Assembly (NCBI GenBank): GCA_029204045.2
Contig: CM055067.1
Coordinates: forward strand, 31,136,838-31,200,837
DNA: 64,000 nucleotides
Source of the DNA: Tillandsia leiboldiana
Lineage: Eukaryota > Streptophyta > Magnoliopsida > Poales > Bromeliaceae
Direction of reading: 5' to 3'
Numbering within the stretch: position 1 is the stretch's first letter; every line of letters starts with the position of its first letter. Under the pieces are notes generated by a model. The model searched no databases, was not told the DNA's origin, and saw nothing but the letters and a program-made list of their open reading frames with translations. Made by a program: the position numbers and the translations under genes. Positions 11,305-21,130 of this stretch are shown in pieces.

Positions 11305-11316
11305 AGTGGGGGAGGA
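11305..11316 (+). other. Polypurine tract of element B
   Basis: AGTGGGGGAGGA directly before LTR C, following TTTCGAGGACGAAACTT, which is the block conserved before the 3' LTR of all Tekay-like copies here. Primes plus-strand synthesis in this element type. Confidence 0.85.
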
Positions 11317-12459
11317 TGTGAGGACCTGGATCCCACGACGAGATTACTGGATCATCTACAGCTCCTGGAGGCCTATGTGGCGTGTTGGTGGGATTTGTGC
11401 CCCAATTGGACATTAGTGTTGGGCTCAGTGTGTTAGATGGATCACGTGGGTGTTTGGCGGACTCCGTCGGAGAGTTCCAGAAGTGGTTTCGCGCGCCAAG
11501 GATATTTAAATTGGACTCAGTGCGATAGGTTTGGACCAAGGATTACCTTTGGATGCCTTCGGCAAATTTTGAGAGTTGGGAATTTGGCGAAATGGACATC
11601 AAATTCGGGATAGCACGCGGGAAAACGGTGTTAAAAGGACTACCCACTTGTTCATTTTTGAGCACCGGACACTGTTCACGCCGGAACAGTGTTTTCGGCT
11701 GGCCGGCGGGGCGGCGGCGGCGGAGGACGCGGCCGCAGGCGCGCGGCGGACGGAGGCGCGGGCCGCCCGGTCCACGCGGCAGGCGTGCAACGGGGGGGGT
11801 GGGCGCGTGGCGGTCAGGAGTGGGACGGCCCGCGGGGCGCGTTCCACGGAGAGTCGCGGGCGCATGGTGAACGGGGGGATGGGACACGTGGCATCATCCT
11901 AGAGGAGTTACGGCGGTTGGTCTACGCAGTATTCGGGATGGATCATGGTTTACGGTGACAGGGCTTGGACCGGGCAGGTTTGCATGGTTACGGCTCCACA
12001 GGATTTCGGTGCAACGGGTTCACTGGAAAGTGGCCTGACATGTGGCTTTCCCCGATTGTGGGGCTACTGTGCGCGGCAGGGTGGCAGGCGCGGCGTCAGG
12101 AGCATGTGGGCGCGGTCGTTGGCGGCCTTCCAGCGCTTGGGGAGGACACAGTGTCGGCGTCTGGTGGGCGCCACGTGTCGCGCGGGGCGCAGCGGCTGGT
12201 GTGCTGTCGCCTGTTTGGCGGATGACGTGGAGGCCCAGGGATTCGGGCTGCTACAGTGAGCGGCTTTGGGGATTTTCGGGCGGCGAACAGTACGCGCCCG
12301 AAAGTGGCATGCGCCGGGAAATGGGGACTTGGCGGTATTTTCCATTTGTTTCTGAAGCCTTATAAATAGCGATCCGAGCTCTTTCTTCTCTCCTTTTTCC
12401 ACCATTTCCGAGCCTTTCTCGCCGGGGTGCCTTCAGCAAGTTGATCCTCGTGTTTGGCT
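11317..12459 (+). mobile_element. LTR C, 3' LTR of element B (cut by gap)
   Basis: Begins TGTGAGGACC right after the polypurine tract and follows LTR B to B's position ~5180, including TATA at 12361. It stops at a 100-N gap, so about 2.8 kb of LTR is missing from the assembly if the copy is complete. Differences from B are mostly one- or two-base indels, which suggests uncorrected sequence near a contig end rather than true divergence. Confidence 0.85.
12361..12368 (+). promoter_or_regulatory. TATA box of LTR C
   Basis: TATAAATA, at the position equivalent to 5084 in LTR B. Confidence 0.7.
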
Positions 12460-12559
12460 NNNNNNNNNNNNNNNNNNNNNNNNNNNNNNNNNNNNNNNNN
12501 NNNNNNNNNNNNNNNNNNNNNNNNNNNNNNNNNNNNNNNNNNNNNNNNNNNNNNNNNNN
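12460..12559. other. Assembly gap (100 N)
   Basis: Exactly 100 undetermined bases, so probably a placeholder of unknown true size. It hides the end of LTR C and the 3' part of the minus-strand LTR that follows. Confidence 0.98.
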
Positions 12560-12868
12560 AACCAAAAAAATCCGATAAAATCCAAAAATCCCAAAAATCC
12601 AAGAATCCCATTTTTAGCACTTAAATTCAACTATAAAATCCCTAAAGCTCAAAAACTCCAAGAAACCTCAAAAAGGATAAATTGCTTACCTCGTTGCGCA
12701 CGCCCGCCCCACGAGCTTCCCCCGGCTCAACGGCGAGAGAGTCCAAAAATCCAAAAGCTCCATCCTTTTCTTCTTCTTCTTCTTCTTCCTTCTCCTCTCT
12801 TTCATTTCATTTCTTTATCCTTTCCTTTCTTTCTCTGTTTTCCTGCTGCAGATGTGGGATGGGGAAGC

Positions 12869-12876
12869 TTTTATAA
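12869..12876 (-). promoter_or_regulatory. TATA box (minus strand)
   Basis: TTATAAAA on the minus strand between the tandem repeats and a purine-rich leader. Confidence 0.55.
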
Positions 12877-12929
12877 GCAAAAGCTTTAAATTAAATCGCT
12901 AATTAATTAATTCCAATAATCAACTCCAA

Positions 12930-13490
12930 ATCACTTTTTGGCTTCGGGCTCTCCGCCGCTGCCGACCTCCAGAACCCACCAACTCCGCTGTAAATCGAAA
13001 ATACACGCGCTCACAGCTTTTCTCTCCAAAAGCTCATCCGTTGAGGCGGGGTGCTCAATCACTTACCGGCTCCAAAATTGCCAGTTCCAACTCACTTTTG
13101 CCTCCGGGTCCTCCGCGTCAGTCCGGAACCTCCCGAACCTCGCTGTAAATCAAAAGTACACGTGTCCACAGCTTTTTCTCCTCAAAAAGCTTATCCGTTG
13201 AGTCGGGGTGCTCAAATCCATTACCGGCTCCAAAATGCCAGTTCCGACTCACTTTTTGACTCCGGGTCCTCCGCGTCAGTCCGGAAACCTCCCGAACCTC
13301 GCTGTAAATCAAAAGTACCGTGTCCACAGCTTTTTCTCCTCAAAAAGCTTATCGTTGAGTCGGGGTGCTCAAATCCATTACCGGCTCCAAATTGCCAGTT
13401 CCGACTCACTTTTTGACTCCGGGTCCTCCGCGTCAGTCCGAACCTCCCGAACCTCGCTGTAATCTGAAAGTACACCTGCTCCAAGTGTTC
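12930..13490 (-). repeat. ~159-bp tandem repeat, about 3.5 copies
   Basis: The block TCCGCGTCAGTCCGG recurs at about 13112, 13270 and 13428, giving a period near 159 bp. A more diverged copy precedes these at ~12950. It lies upstream of the minus-strand TATA box and therefore in its U3/promoter. The units carry CTGTAAATC and CACAGCTTTT blocks and differ by small indels. Confidence 0.85.
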
Positions 13491-15542
13491 TGAATTTCCG
13501 GCGCTCCACGGTGAAGTCGGAAATTTCCAATCTCATCCTCAATCGGCCTACAAAGCCCGGAAAAACCCCGAATCGAGCTGGAGCTTCCGCGTTGATCCGA
13601 ATCAACCCGGCATCAACTGTAACCTCAGATACAACATGCTCAAGGCAACTCTCTGCTCCAAGACATCAGTGTGGTCGGCGCGCTATCCAATGCCCCGGTA
13701 CTTTACACGAACAGCGGGGGGCTGAATGGACAGAGCAGAGTGAGGTCTGCGAGTTACGGGCCCAGGTAGCTCAGTTGTTTAGGCGACGCGGCGCCAGGAA
13801 GAGAACACGGAGCGCGTGATGCGCATGTTGAGCAGAGAGTATCGTTTGAGGTATCGCCGGTAGTACCTCCAGCCGCGACATCGTCGACTTCGGCCCCGTT
13901 GGCACTGGGAGTAGTGCGGGAGCAGCGAGAGATTGCTGATTGATAGTCGTGCATCCGCCAGTTCCATCCCCTACAGATTTCAGGGCGGAGTTGGAACCTT
14001 GGGATGCCGGGAACTGGATTGCTGCCATGGAAAAGTTAGCTGAGGACTTGTTCATCCAGGAGAAGCATCAGGTGCCCTTAGTTGCGCACGTTTGGATAGG
14101 GACGCCGTGTGTTGGTGGCGTCGAGTCTGTCCCGTTGGACCATCAGGAGAGCGGTTGAGGATTTGGAGCGAGTTTCTATGATTGTTGAGCAGAGTGCCCC
14201 ATGTCGCCCAGGATGAGGCCCAGGAGATTGATCATGTTTGAGAGGGGACTGCTTCGAGATGTTATCATTTTGGATATTCTCGACGAGCGACTTCAGATGC
14301 AGCGGTTGTGCATGCCCGATGGATTGACTGAGGTCTGTGATCATGTCCGAGAGGGACGGAGAGCGAGGGACTAGCTCCAGAGAGAGATGTCCAGTATCGC
14401 CTGATTTTGGGATAGTCGAGTGGATCGAGGTTGCCATGATTCCAGTCACGGGATCATGAGTCTCAGAGGAGACAGAGACTAGGATGTTCTCGACAGTCGA
14501 GGCACCAACAGCAGTATTCGTATGATTGTGTCTTTTGTGGTGAGCCGCATTCTTCGCTATAGAGTGACTTCAGGATGAGGGCGATGTTTTTCATGTGTTT
14601 AGTCAGGACATCTTCAGGCAGAGGGTCCCAGAGTGGTGTTCTTGGATTTGCCGCCTGCGACGGCACCCCACTACCCCTTCAGGATGCAGCGGTTCATCCG
14701 ACTTACCGGTAGGCTGATTGAGCCGAGATGCCGAGGCAGATTGAGCGATGGCCACCAGCATCTAGTGGATGAAATGGTGTAGTTGGTTGGAGGACGCCAG
14801 GATAGTGGAGCGCGTCTTACCAGGTGTGGTTTTCTTATGGTCATCGGAGTTAGAGCATGTTGATGCCAACACCGCTGGTGTGTGCGTTACTAGAGCAAAG
14901 ATAGCTGCGTGTGGGCCGGAGGTGGGACTGTTGGCTTGTGCACGTGAGGATCAGGTTCCAGATCACGTATAGCACATGGATGAGTGTTGCCAGTCCTGCC
15001 AGTGTAGATAATACCTTGGATTTGATCCTAGAGTTGTTAGTCCTACATCAGCTCTGAGATGTTGATATAAGGTTGGATAGGGATTGGTTATCCCAATGTT
15101 GTGCTATCTTGGATTGTCGAGAGTGGACATGACCCTCCGTGGACCTGGCCAGGAGGAGTGTGGTTATAGAGGATGCTAGAGCACGGCAGAGGTTGAGTCG
15201 TGGTCGTGTCGCTTTGCTAGCGACGGTAGAAGAGGTGCCTACGGCGGCACCGGGACTAAAGGAATATCTTTATCGCCGTGTGATTCCGGACAGGAGTTTA
15301 CCTGATCTGATGTTGAAGCCGCCGTTTAATGAGACTGAGATCGAGTTAGTGATCGACGTGGTTTTGGAAACCGCGTCGACTTCAGCATCATCACTTGGAG
15401 TATCACTCGTGAGACAGTGAGAGAGTTGTTAGCGCAGTTGCGAGAGCCGAGGGATCGAGGGGTCTGTGTGACCCAGTACCACGTCGTGGGGATACGACAG
15501 TGAGGATCCGAGAGATTGATATTTTGGATGTGTTACCACACC

Positions 15543-15725
15543 GTTGATGCACGGTGGTGATGCCACGCCGTTGATACACGGTGGTGATGCCACGCCGTTG
15601 ATACACGGTGGTGATGCCACGCCGTTGATACACGGTGGTGATGCCACGCCGTTGATACACGGTGGTGATGCCATGCCGTGGTATACGGCAGTGATGCCCC
15701 GTTGTGAGTGCACAACGGTGAGAGT
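15543..15725 (+). repeat. 27-bp (9-codon) tandem repeat in element D
   Basis: About six copies of a 27-mer containing CCGTTGATACACGGTGGTG. Aligned with element T, the unit corresponds to the nine codons SPWGAPVLF at the start of reverse transcriptase. The last units change to CCGTGGTATACGG and to a CCGTTGT/ACAACGG inverted repeat. Elements E (23171-23350) and B (~9765-9815) carry the same unit at the same place. Confidence 0.8.
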
Positions 15726-17319
15726 GCTGTGACGATTCGAGCACAGTTAGATTTGGATCGTGTTGGGTTGATGCCTTGCGGGACATAGAAGGCTTTGTGG
15801 AACCCTACAGCTGAGGGCTGTGCCAGATAGGGTCTGAACCCGATAGAGACATTTTGAGCTTACAGTGAGGTCAAGCGGATTGACTAAGGCCCTGCGGCCT
15901 TTTGGATTTGAGGACTTGTGTGTTCCGGCGGTACTTGGACCGGGCTGTAGAACCAGTGTGAGTTTGAGCTCTACAGTGAGTTGCCGTGCCAGTGGTTGGT
16001 TAGTTATATACTTGGGATTTATTTCCGAGGTGACATAGAGCACGAGGAGCACTTGAGGATATTGCTGCAACTTCGGGGAGAGAAAAGTTGTTGGTTGCCA
16101 AGTTGAGAGAGTTGTGCTTGACTTTGAAAGGTTCTGTGGTTAGGCCAGGTGTTTTCAGCTGCAAGGGTGACAGTGGACCCGACGAAGGGTGTTGCCGTTT
16201 GGGTTCGGCTTAAACCCACGATAGTGACAGAGGTCCAGAGTTGTGGATTAAACAGTGCCAGCTTAACTTTGAGGAGTTCAAGCTGTGGATGGTATTAGCA
16301 TTATTGTGAATAGTTGCTTGAGATAGAGAGAAATTTGAGATATCTATCGATCCTAGAACCTGGGGTACTGGGTTACTCAGAAAGAATTTGATTTGAGGCA
16401 ATGCCGGTGGATAGAGTTATTAGGGATGTATGTTTGAGCTTACAGTAACATCCCGACCAAGCCAATGTGGTCGCAGCTGCCTTGAATAGGCGAGCGGTGC
16501 AGTTTTGGTGTATGATGGTTACTCAGCAGATGCCGCTGAAAGAGTAATTGAGATTAAGGAAGTGTTCCCTGAGAATGTGACAAAAACTTGTGTTTTGGAC
16601 TCGTAGCCCACTCCGTTGGACAGGATTGAGAGGGAACTTCTCAGTGAATGCAGCGGGAGTACTGAAGTACAAGGACCGCATCTGTGTGCCCGTGGATTCC
16701 GAGATCCGAGAGCTGATTTTGAGAGTTAGGGGCTGAGTGTTGTTCCCGATGTTGGACTTCTTACCCTGTAGATGGATGTAAGAATGCTTTTGTGAAGCTC
16801 TCAGCATTGTGGTTGCTAAGGAGCAACGGAAAAGTTATGCCAATTGGAAGCAGGGAGTTTTGGTGACTTCTGAGAATCACTATCCGCAGAAATGTGTAGA
16901 TTTGAGTTTTCGCGGGAAGTTGAGTCAGCGAATTGTTGGCATATTCGAGGAGTTAGAGCGCATTGGATCAGTTGCTCACCGATTTGCGCTACCACCATGA
17001 ATTGGCAAGTACCCACGAGGACGTTGGTGTATCCGTTATGAGGGAAGTGTGGATTTGGATTCCTTGCATGATTTGGACTTCGTTTCTTTGGAGTCAGACG
17101 AGGACTTGGGCTATCAGGAGTGACCGGTGCGAATTCTTGCTCGAGAGACGAGAGAATTGCGCAACCGGATCTTACCTTTGGCAAAGGTCCAGTTGAGCCG
17201 TCTTGATGAGACAAAGGCTGCTTGAGAGCCTGAGGATGAGCTGAGAGTTCATATCCCCACTTATTTGAGTCACCCTCCTGAGTTTTGGAGTTTTTGGGTT
17301 TCGAGGACGAAACCGTTAA

Positions 17320-17332
17320 AAGGAGGGGAGAG
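17320..17332 (+). other. Polypurine tract of element D
   Basis: AAGGAGGGGAGAG directly before TGTAGAGTACCGG, preceded by the conserved TTTCGAGGACGAAAC block. Confidence 0.75.
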
Positions 17333-20189
17333 TGTAGAGTACCGGAGTTTCGGCCAGTGTGCCGACTCCACGGGGCAGCCTGGTATTGTGGAAATACCTT
17401 CAGCAGGTTCTAATTTCGTTTACAGGATGGTTCGGGTGGTCCGGAGCGACGCGGAAGCTTTTTTGTAGAAAAGTGAGTTGGCGTCAGATTGAGAGCTTGC
17501 GGGTCGAGCATTGGTTTCATGGATGGGTTTGATGTGAGTTGATCCCTTGGGACATGTGTATTATGAGTTTACAGAGGTGTTCGGTTGGTTTCGGGGTGAT
17601 GCGGAGGTCCCGAGGCGAGGAAAGTGAGTTGACGGGGCATTTCGGAGATTTTCTGGCTAGTTCTGGAGCTTTTGGGTGGCTTGGTTCCGGAACCAGCCAT
17701 TGGTTCCGGAACCAGGGCCCGTGTACCGGTACCAAGTGGGTGGTACCGGTACACAAGCACAGAAAGTGCCCAGTTAGCTCGGTTTGGTGCACTGTAGCTT
17801 GAGGTATGGGCTTCTTCTGTTCCAACCACTCCATCGTTGATTTTTATACCCCGGCACATGCTCCCTCTCCACCCATCATTTCTTATCCCCTCCACCTTTT
17901 TCTTGCTGCCAGAGAAGAGAAAGAAGAGGAGGAAGTAGAGGGAGAAGAGAAGGTCTGTGAGCTTCGTGCTTGGTGGAGTTGACCCGGTCAACGTGCGCGC
18001 ACGAGAGCACAATTGAGGTAAATTGATCATCAGAAATTATGGATTTGGATTTGTTTGTTCTCCTCTTGGGTTTTATTGATGGAATTGAATGGTAATTTGA
18101 GCTAATTTCCATCCTTGCTCCATTCTTGTGCTCTCGGGTTGAGGCAACAGGCTGGGATTACTGCGCAAATCCGCGGCACTGTGCAATGCTTGTATTCGTG
18201 TATTGGGTGATCGGTTTGTGCTGAAATTTTTGTGGTGGCCTAGCTGGGTGCTGTGGAGATTGACTGGAGCTTCGTGGATTTTTTTCGAGACGTGCAACGG
18301 CGCGCGTGCGCGCGAGAGGCGCAGTTCAGTTTTTCGTCAGATTTCGCCCGTTTCTTCACCGATTTCGGCGCGGCCTTCGGAAAGCATTTGAGGTGGGTTG
18401 GAATTTCTTCAAGATGTATGGAATGCCCTTTAAAGCTATTGAATGCATGTTGATCATGTTTAGCTTAATTATTTGCATAGCTGGTAAATCTGATAGTTGC
18501 CTAGAAAATTGTAGGAATACAATTGCAAGCCCCATATATTTTTAGCATGATCTAGAAGTGATTTGACACTAGACTGCATGTTTAGTTGGCTTTATATTGG
18601 CATCTGAACCGTTTTAAAAATCGTCGGACCTGTTTTAATGAAAACTGGGTTTTGAAAAGAGTTTTAAAATATTGAGATCTTCCCGAGGGGTTGAGTAGGT
18701 TCAGAATGCATGTGTTCTCGTGCCAGAGGGCCGAGTGGATTTTTAGAGCATTATGAGATGACTTTCTAGTGTCATAAGAGAGTTTTGAGATACTTGAGTT
18801 CGCGGGGTATTGAGGATGTATTCCCTGATTGGGTTACTCTAGATCATGGGTCGTGTTCTGATTTAGTGGTGGAGATGGTTCTCCCACTTAGCCTTGAGAG
18901 TTTTGGGGGCTCTGGCAGATCGAGTCGTGGAGGTTTCCCGACTCAGCCACGGGGCGTGCATTATTAGATTGAGTCGTTGAGGGTTCTCCGACATAGCTGT
19001 GAGAGTGTTGGGCTTTCCTGTTCGAGTCGTGGAGTCTTTCTACGACTGCGTATGCTTGTTGAGCATTGAGATCCGATCTGTTTGATCGTGTATTTTAGCC
19101 TTGAGTCGTTGAGGGTTCTCCGACATAGCTGTGAGAGTGTTTGGGCTTTTCTGTTCGAGTCGTGGAGTCTTCCTCCGACTGAGTTATGCTAGTTGAGCAT
19201 TGAGATCCGATCTGTTTGATCGTGGATTATAGCCTGCTGAGCCTGGCTTTTTATGCCAGTTATGAGATACTTGAGATACTTGAGTTCGGTGGGGTCGCTC
19301 CCCTCGAGCTACGCCCCGGGTGCGATGATGATACCGAGCCTGACGAGGCTGCGATGTGATTACTGAGATGGTCCTAGAGGGACACCCTACGTAAGTCCGT
19401 TCCTCCGGGATGTGCGGCGGTGGATGCCTACGTAAGTCCGTTCCTACGGGATGCGCGGCAGTAGATGAGCGCAGGCTTGATTGACTGGTCCAAAGAGGGA
19501 CAGTCATTGGGATTGGGTGATATGTGTGAGTGAGTTTCATAGCCTGTTCATAGATGAGTTTTCCTTTGAGCATGATACTTGAGGCGTGTTAGCAGTAGTG
19601 GGTGTATGCATATCTTCATCATTTGTAGAGTTTCTTGAGCATGATGATTGAGACATGATAGCTAGTTCCTTTCAGCTTTTATCTATCTATCTATCTGCAT
19701 ACCTATCTGTTGTGCCTCCAGTAGACTTAGTGGGCATACCGTGGATATTGAGACGGTACCCACTGGGAACTACCTTTGCAGTAGTTCTCACACCCGCTGC
19801 GGTGGCAGGTTCCTGTGGTAGCTGTTCCGGCTTGGTTCGCGCGGAGGCAGCTGATCGAGGTGAGGACGTGGCCGTTTAGTTCCTTACCAGCACTGAGAGT
19901 CAGAGGTAGATGTACCTTGGGTATTTTATGACTCCACTTTTGTACTGGACATTCTGAGAGATCAGTGAGGATTTCTTGTACTTTTGTAGCTGAGAGACTT
20001 TGTATTGAGATTTTTTATTATATCAGTTGTTCAGTGGATTTCTGTAGCTACTGGTTCTTTTTCAGCTCTGATACATTATAGCTATAGATCTGACTTGCAG
20101 GGTAGACGCTTCGTCTGTACGGCAGTTTCCGTCTAGATGGCGGATCTGTTGGCGAGCCCGGGTCGCAGTTTCGACCCCGGGGCGTGACA
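17333..20189 (+). mobile_element. LTR D, 3' LTR of element D
   Basis: Starts TGTAGAGTACCGG after the polypurine tract and ends with the tail GGGGCGTGACA shared by this group. It contains a donor-like AGGTGGGT (18391), a (TATC)n run near 19680 and a 39-bp motif present twice (18969, 19101). The next bases, GTACT, match the corresponding place in the LTR of element E. D therefore inserted into E's 5' LTR, with GTACT as the right copy of the target duplication; the left copy is not in the window. Confidence 0.8.
18969..19139 (+). repeat. 39-bp motif, two copies, in LTR D
   Basis: The block TTGAGTCGTTGAGGGTTCTC ... GAGAGTG occurs at 18969-19007 and 19101-19139, within a longer ~130-bp duplication. 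An identical 39-mer lies in the internal region of element E at 22896-22934, where other elements do not have it. Confidence 0.85.
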
Positions 20190-20303
20190 GTACTGTAGTT
20201 GATTCTTTCTGCAGGTTAGACGCTTCGTCTGTACGGCAGTTTCCGTACAGATGGCGAATCTGTTAGCGAGCCCGGGTCGCAGTTTCGACCCCGGGGCGTG
20301 ACA
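20190..20303 (+). mobile_element. Remnant of 5' LTR of element E
   Basis: 114 bp almost identical to the end of LTR E (27312-27425), starting at GTACTGTAGTTG and ending GGGGCGTGACA, followed by GATTAGAG and a primer site. It is the tail of E's 5' LTR, left after element D inserted. Confidence 0.85.
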
Positions 20304-20311
20304 GATTAGAG

Positions 20312-20323
20312 TGGTATCAGAGC
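20312..20323 (+). other. Primer-binding site of element E
   Basis: TGGTATCAGAGC after GATTAGAG, as in element B. Confidence 0.9.
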
Positions 20324-20480
20324 CTAGGTTGTAGGTCGTGATGGACTTAGAAACCCTAGGCTTGCGGTTGGACATTAGGATGACTACGTGAGAGTCGTGA
20401 CTTTTAGCGAGAGTCTTGATTGAGTTTTTACCTCTCCCAAGAGATGGGATGAGTATTTACCATGTTTACTTTCCCAAGCG

Positions 20481-20505
20481 ATTATGTTGGCCGCGACCAC
20501 ATAAT
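20481..20505 (+). ncRNA. Leader hairpin of element E (diverged)
   Basis: ATTATGT pairs with ACATAAT; a bulged T and a GG/CC pair close a loop CCGCGA. Relative to the hairpins of B and T the loop has changed from CTGCAG to a CGCG-containing one, still self-complementary. Distance to the LTR end is about 178 nt, as in B. Confidence 0.45.
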
Positions 20506-20637
20506 GCTATGGAATGGAGGACATGTCTTAGACTTTCGCTGGATTGGGTCGTATGGTTGTTGTGTCCTGACATTTGTTGTTCTGCAGTGGGTTGCGATAC
20601 CCCTGAGACATCGTGTTGTGAAAAGGACACACCCCGC

Positions 20638-21130
20638 CCTGGCTGAGTTACCAGGAGAGCGTTTTCCCTAGCTGAGTTACCAGGAGGGCGTTTTCCCTGG
20701 CTGAGTTACCAGGAGGGCATTTTCTCTGGCTGAGTTACCAGGAGGGCATCTTCCCTGGCTGAGTTACCAGAAGGGCATCTTCCCTGGCTGAGTTACCAGG
20801 AGGGCATTTTCCCTGGCTGAGTCACCAGGAGGGCGTTTTCCCTGGCTGAGTCACCAGGAGGGCATTTTCCCTGGCTGAGTCACCAGGAGAGCGTTTTTCC
20901 TGGCTGAGTTACCAGGAGAGCGTTTTCCCTGGCTGAGTTACCAGGAGGGCATTTTCCCTGGCTGAGTAACCAGGAGGGCATTTTCCCTGGCTGAGTTACC
21001 AGGAGGGCATTTTCCCTGGCTGAGTTACCAGGAGGGCATTTCCCTGGCTGAGTTACCAGGAGGGCATTTTCCCTGGCCGAGTTACCAGGAGGGCATTTTC
21101 CCTGGCTGAGTTATCAGGAGGGCGTTTTCA
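20638..21130 (+). repeat. 30-bp minisatellite, type 1 (~16 copies)
   Basis: Units read CTGGCTGAGTTACCAGGAGG followed by GCATTTTCCC. Each contains the short inverted repeat CCTGG/CCAGG. It grades into the type-2 array. Confidence 0.9.

Larger units (their letters stand above)
7962..11316 (+). pseudogene. Element B internal region: dead gypsy gag-pol
   Basis: Lies between 5' LTR B and 3' LTR C. No frame stays open for more than about 110 codons, but short stretches align in order with the intact element T: the leader with its conserved GACTTTCGCTGGATTGGGTCG-like block (8191), protease-downstream text such as TAAPGL near 9540, the linker GTAPPWTAPHW near 9660, and a reverse-transcriptase piece resembling TRWGHSELLV near 9950. 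At about 3.4 kb it is shorter than the 5.1 kb of element T, so deletions have occurred as well as stops and frameshifts. It encodes nothing functional. Confidence 0.8.
12560..13636 (-). mobile_element. Minus-strand LTR fragment with leader and TATA
   Basis: Read on the minus strand this begins TGTTGTATCTGAGG at 13636, runs through a tandem-repeat U3 and a TATA box (TTATAAAA, 12869-12876), then a purine-rich leader with a (GAA)n run and a short open frame. A strong 5' splice site follows, CGAG|GTAAGC near 12693, and after it AT-rich sequence up to the gap. The order U3-TATA-leader-donor is that of the other LTRs here, so I read it as an LTR cut by the gap. A promoter plus first exon of a host gene is the alternative. 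Confidence 0.5.
13637..17332 (+). pseudogene. Element D internal region: dead gypsy gag-pol
   Basis: Plus-strand relic, recognised by fragments in the order of a gypsy polyprotein. They are: a coiled-coil-like gag start (ELRAQVAQLF, ~13750), gag core (NWIAAMEKLAEDLFIQEKHQ, ~14008), a protease-flank stretch (LACAREDQVPDHV, ~14935), a longer open piece at 15139-15420 matching the protease-RT linker of element T, and a GPY/F-like piece (EELERIGSVAHRFALPP, ~16950). A purine tract precedes the 3' LTR. Stops and frameshifts are throughout. The 5' LTR and primer site are absent: the copy starts at the minus-strand LTR fragment. Confidence 0.8.
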
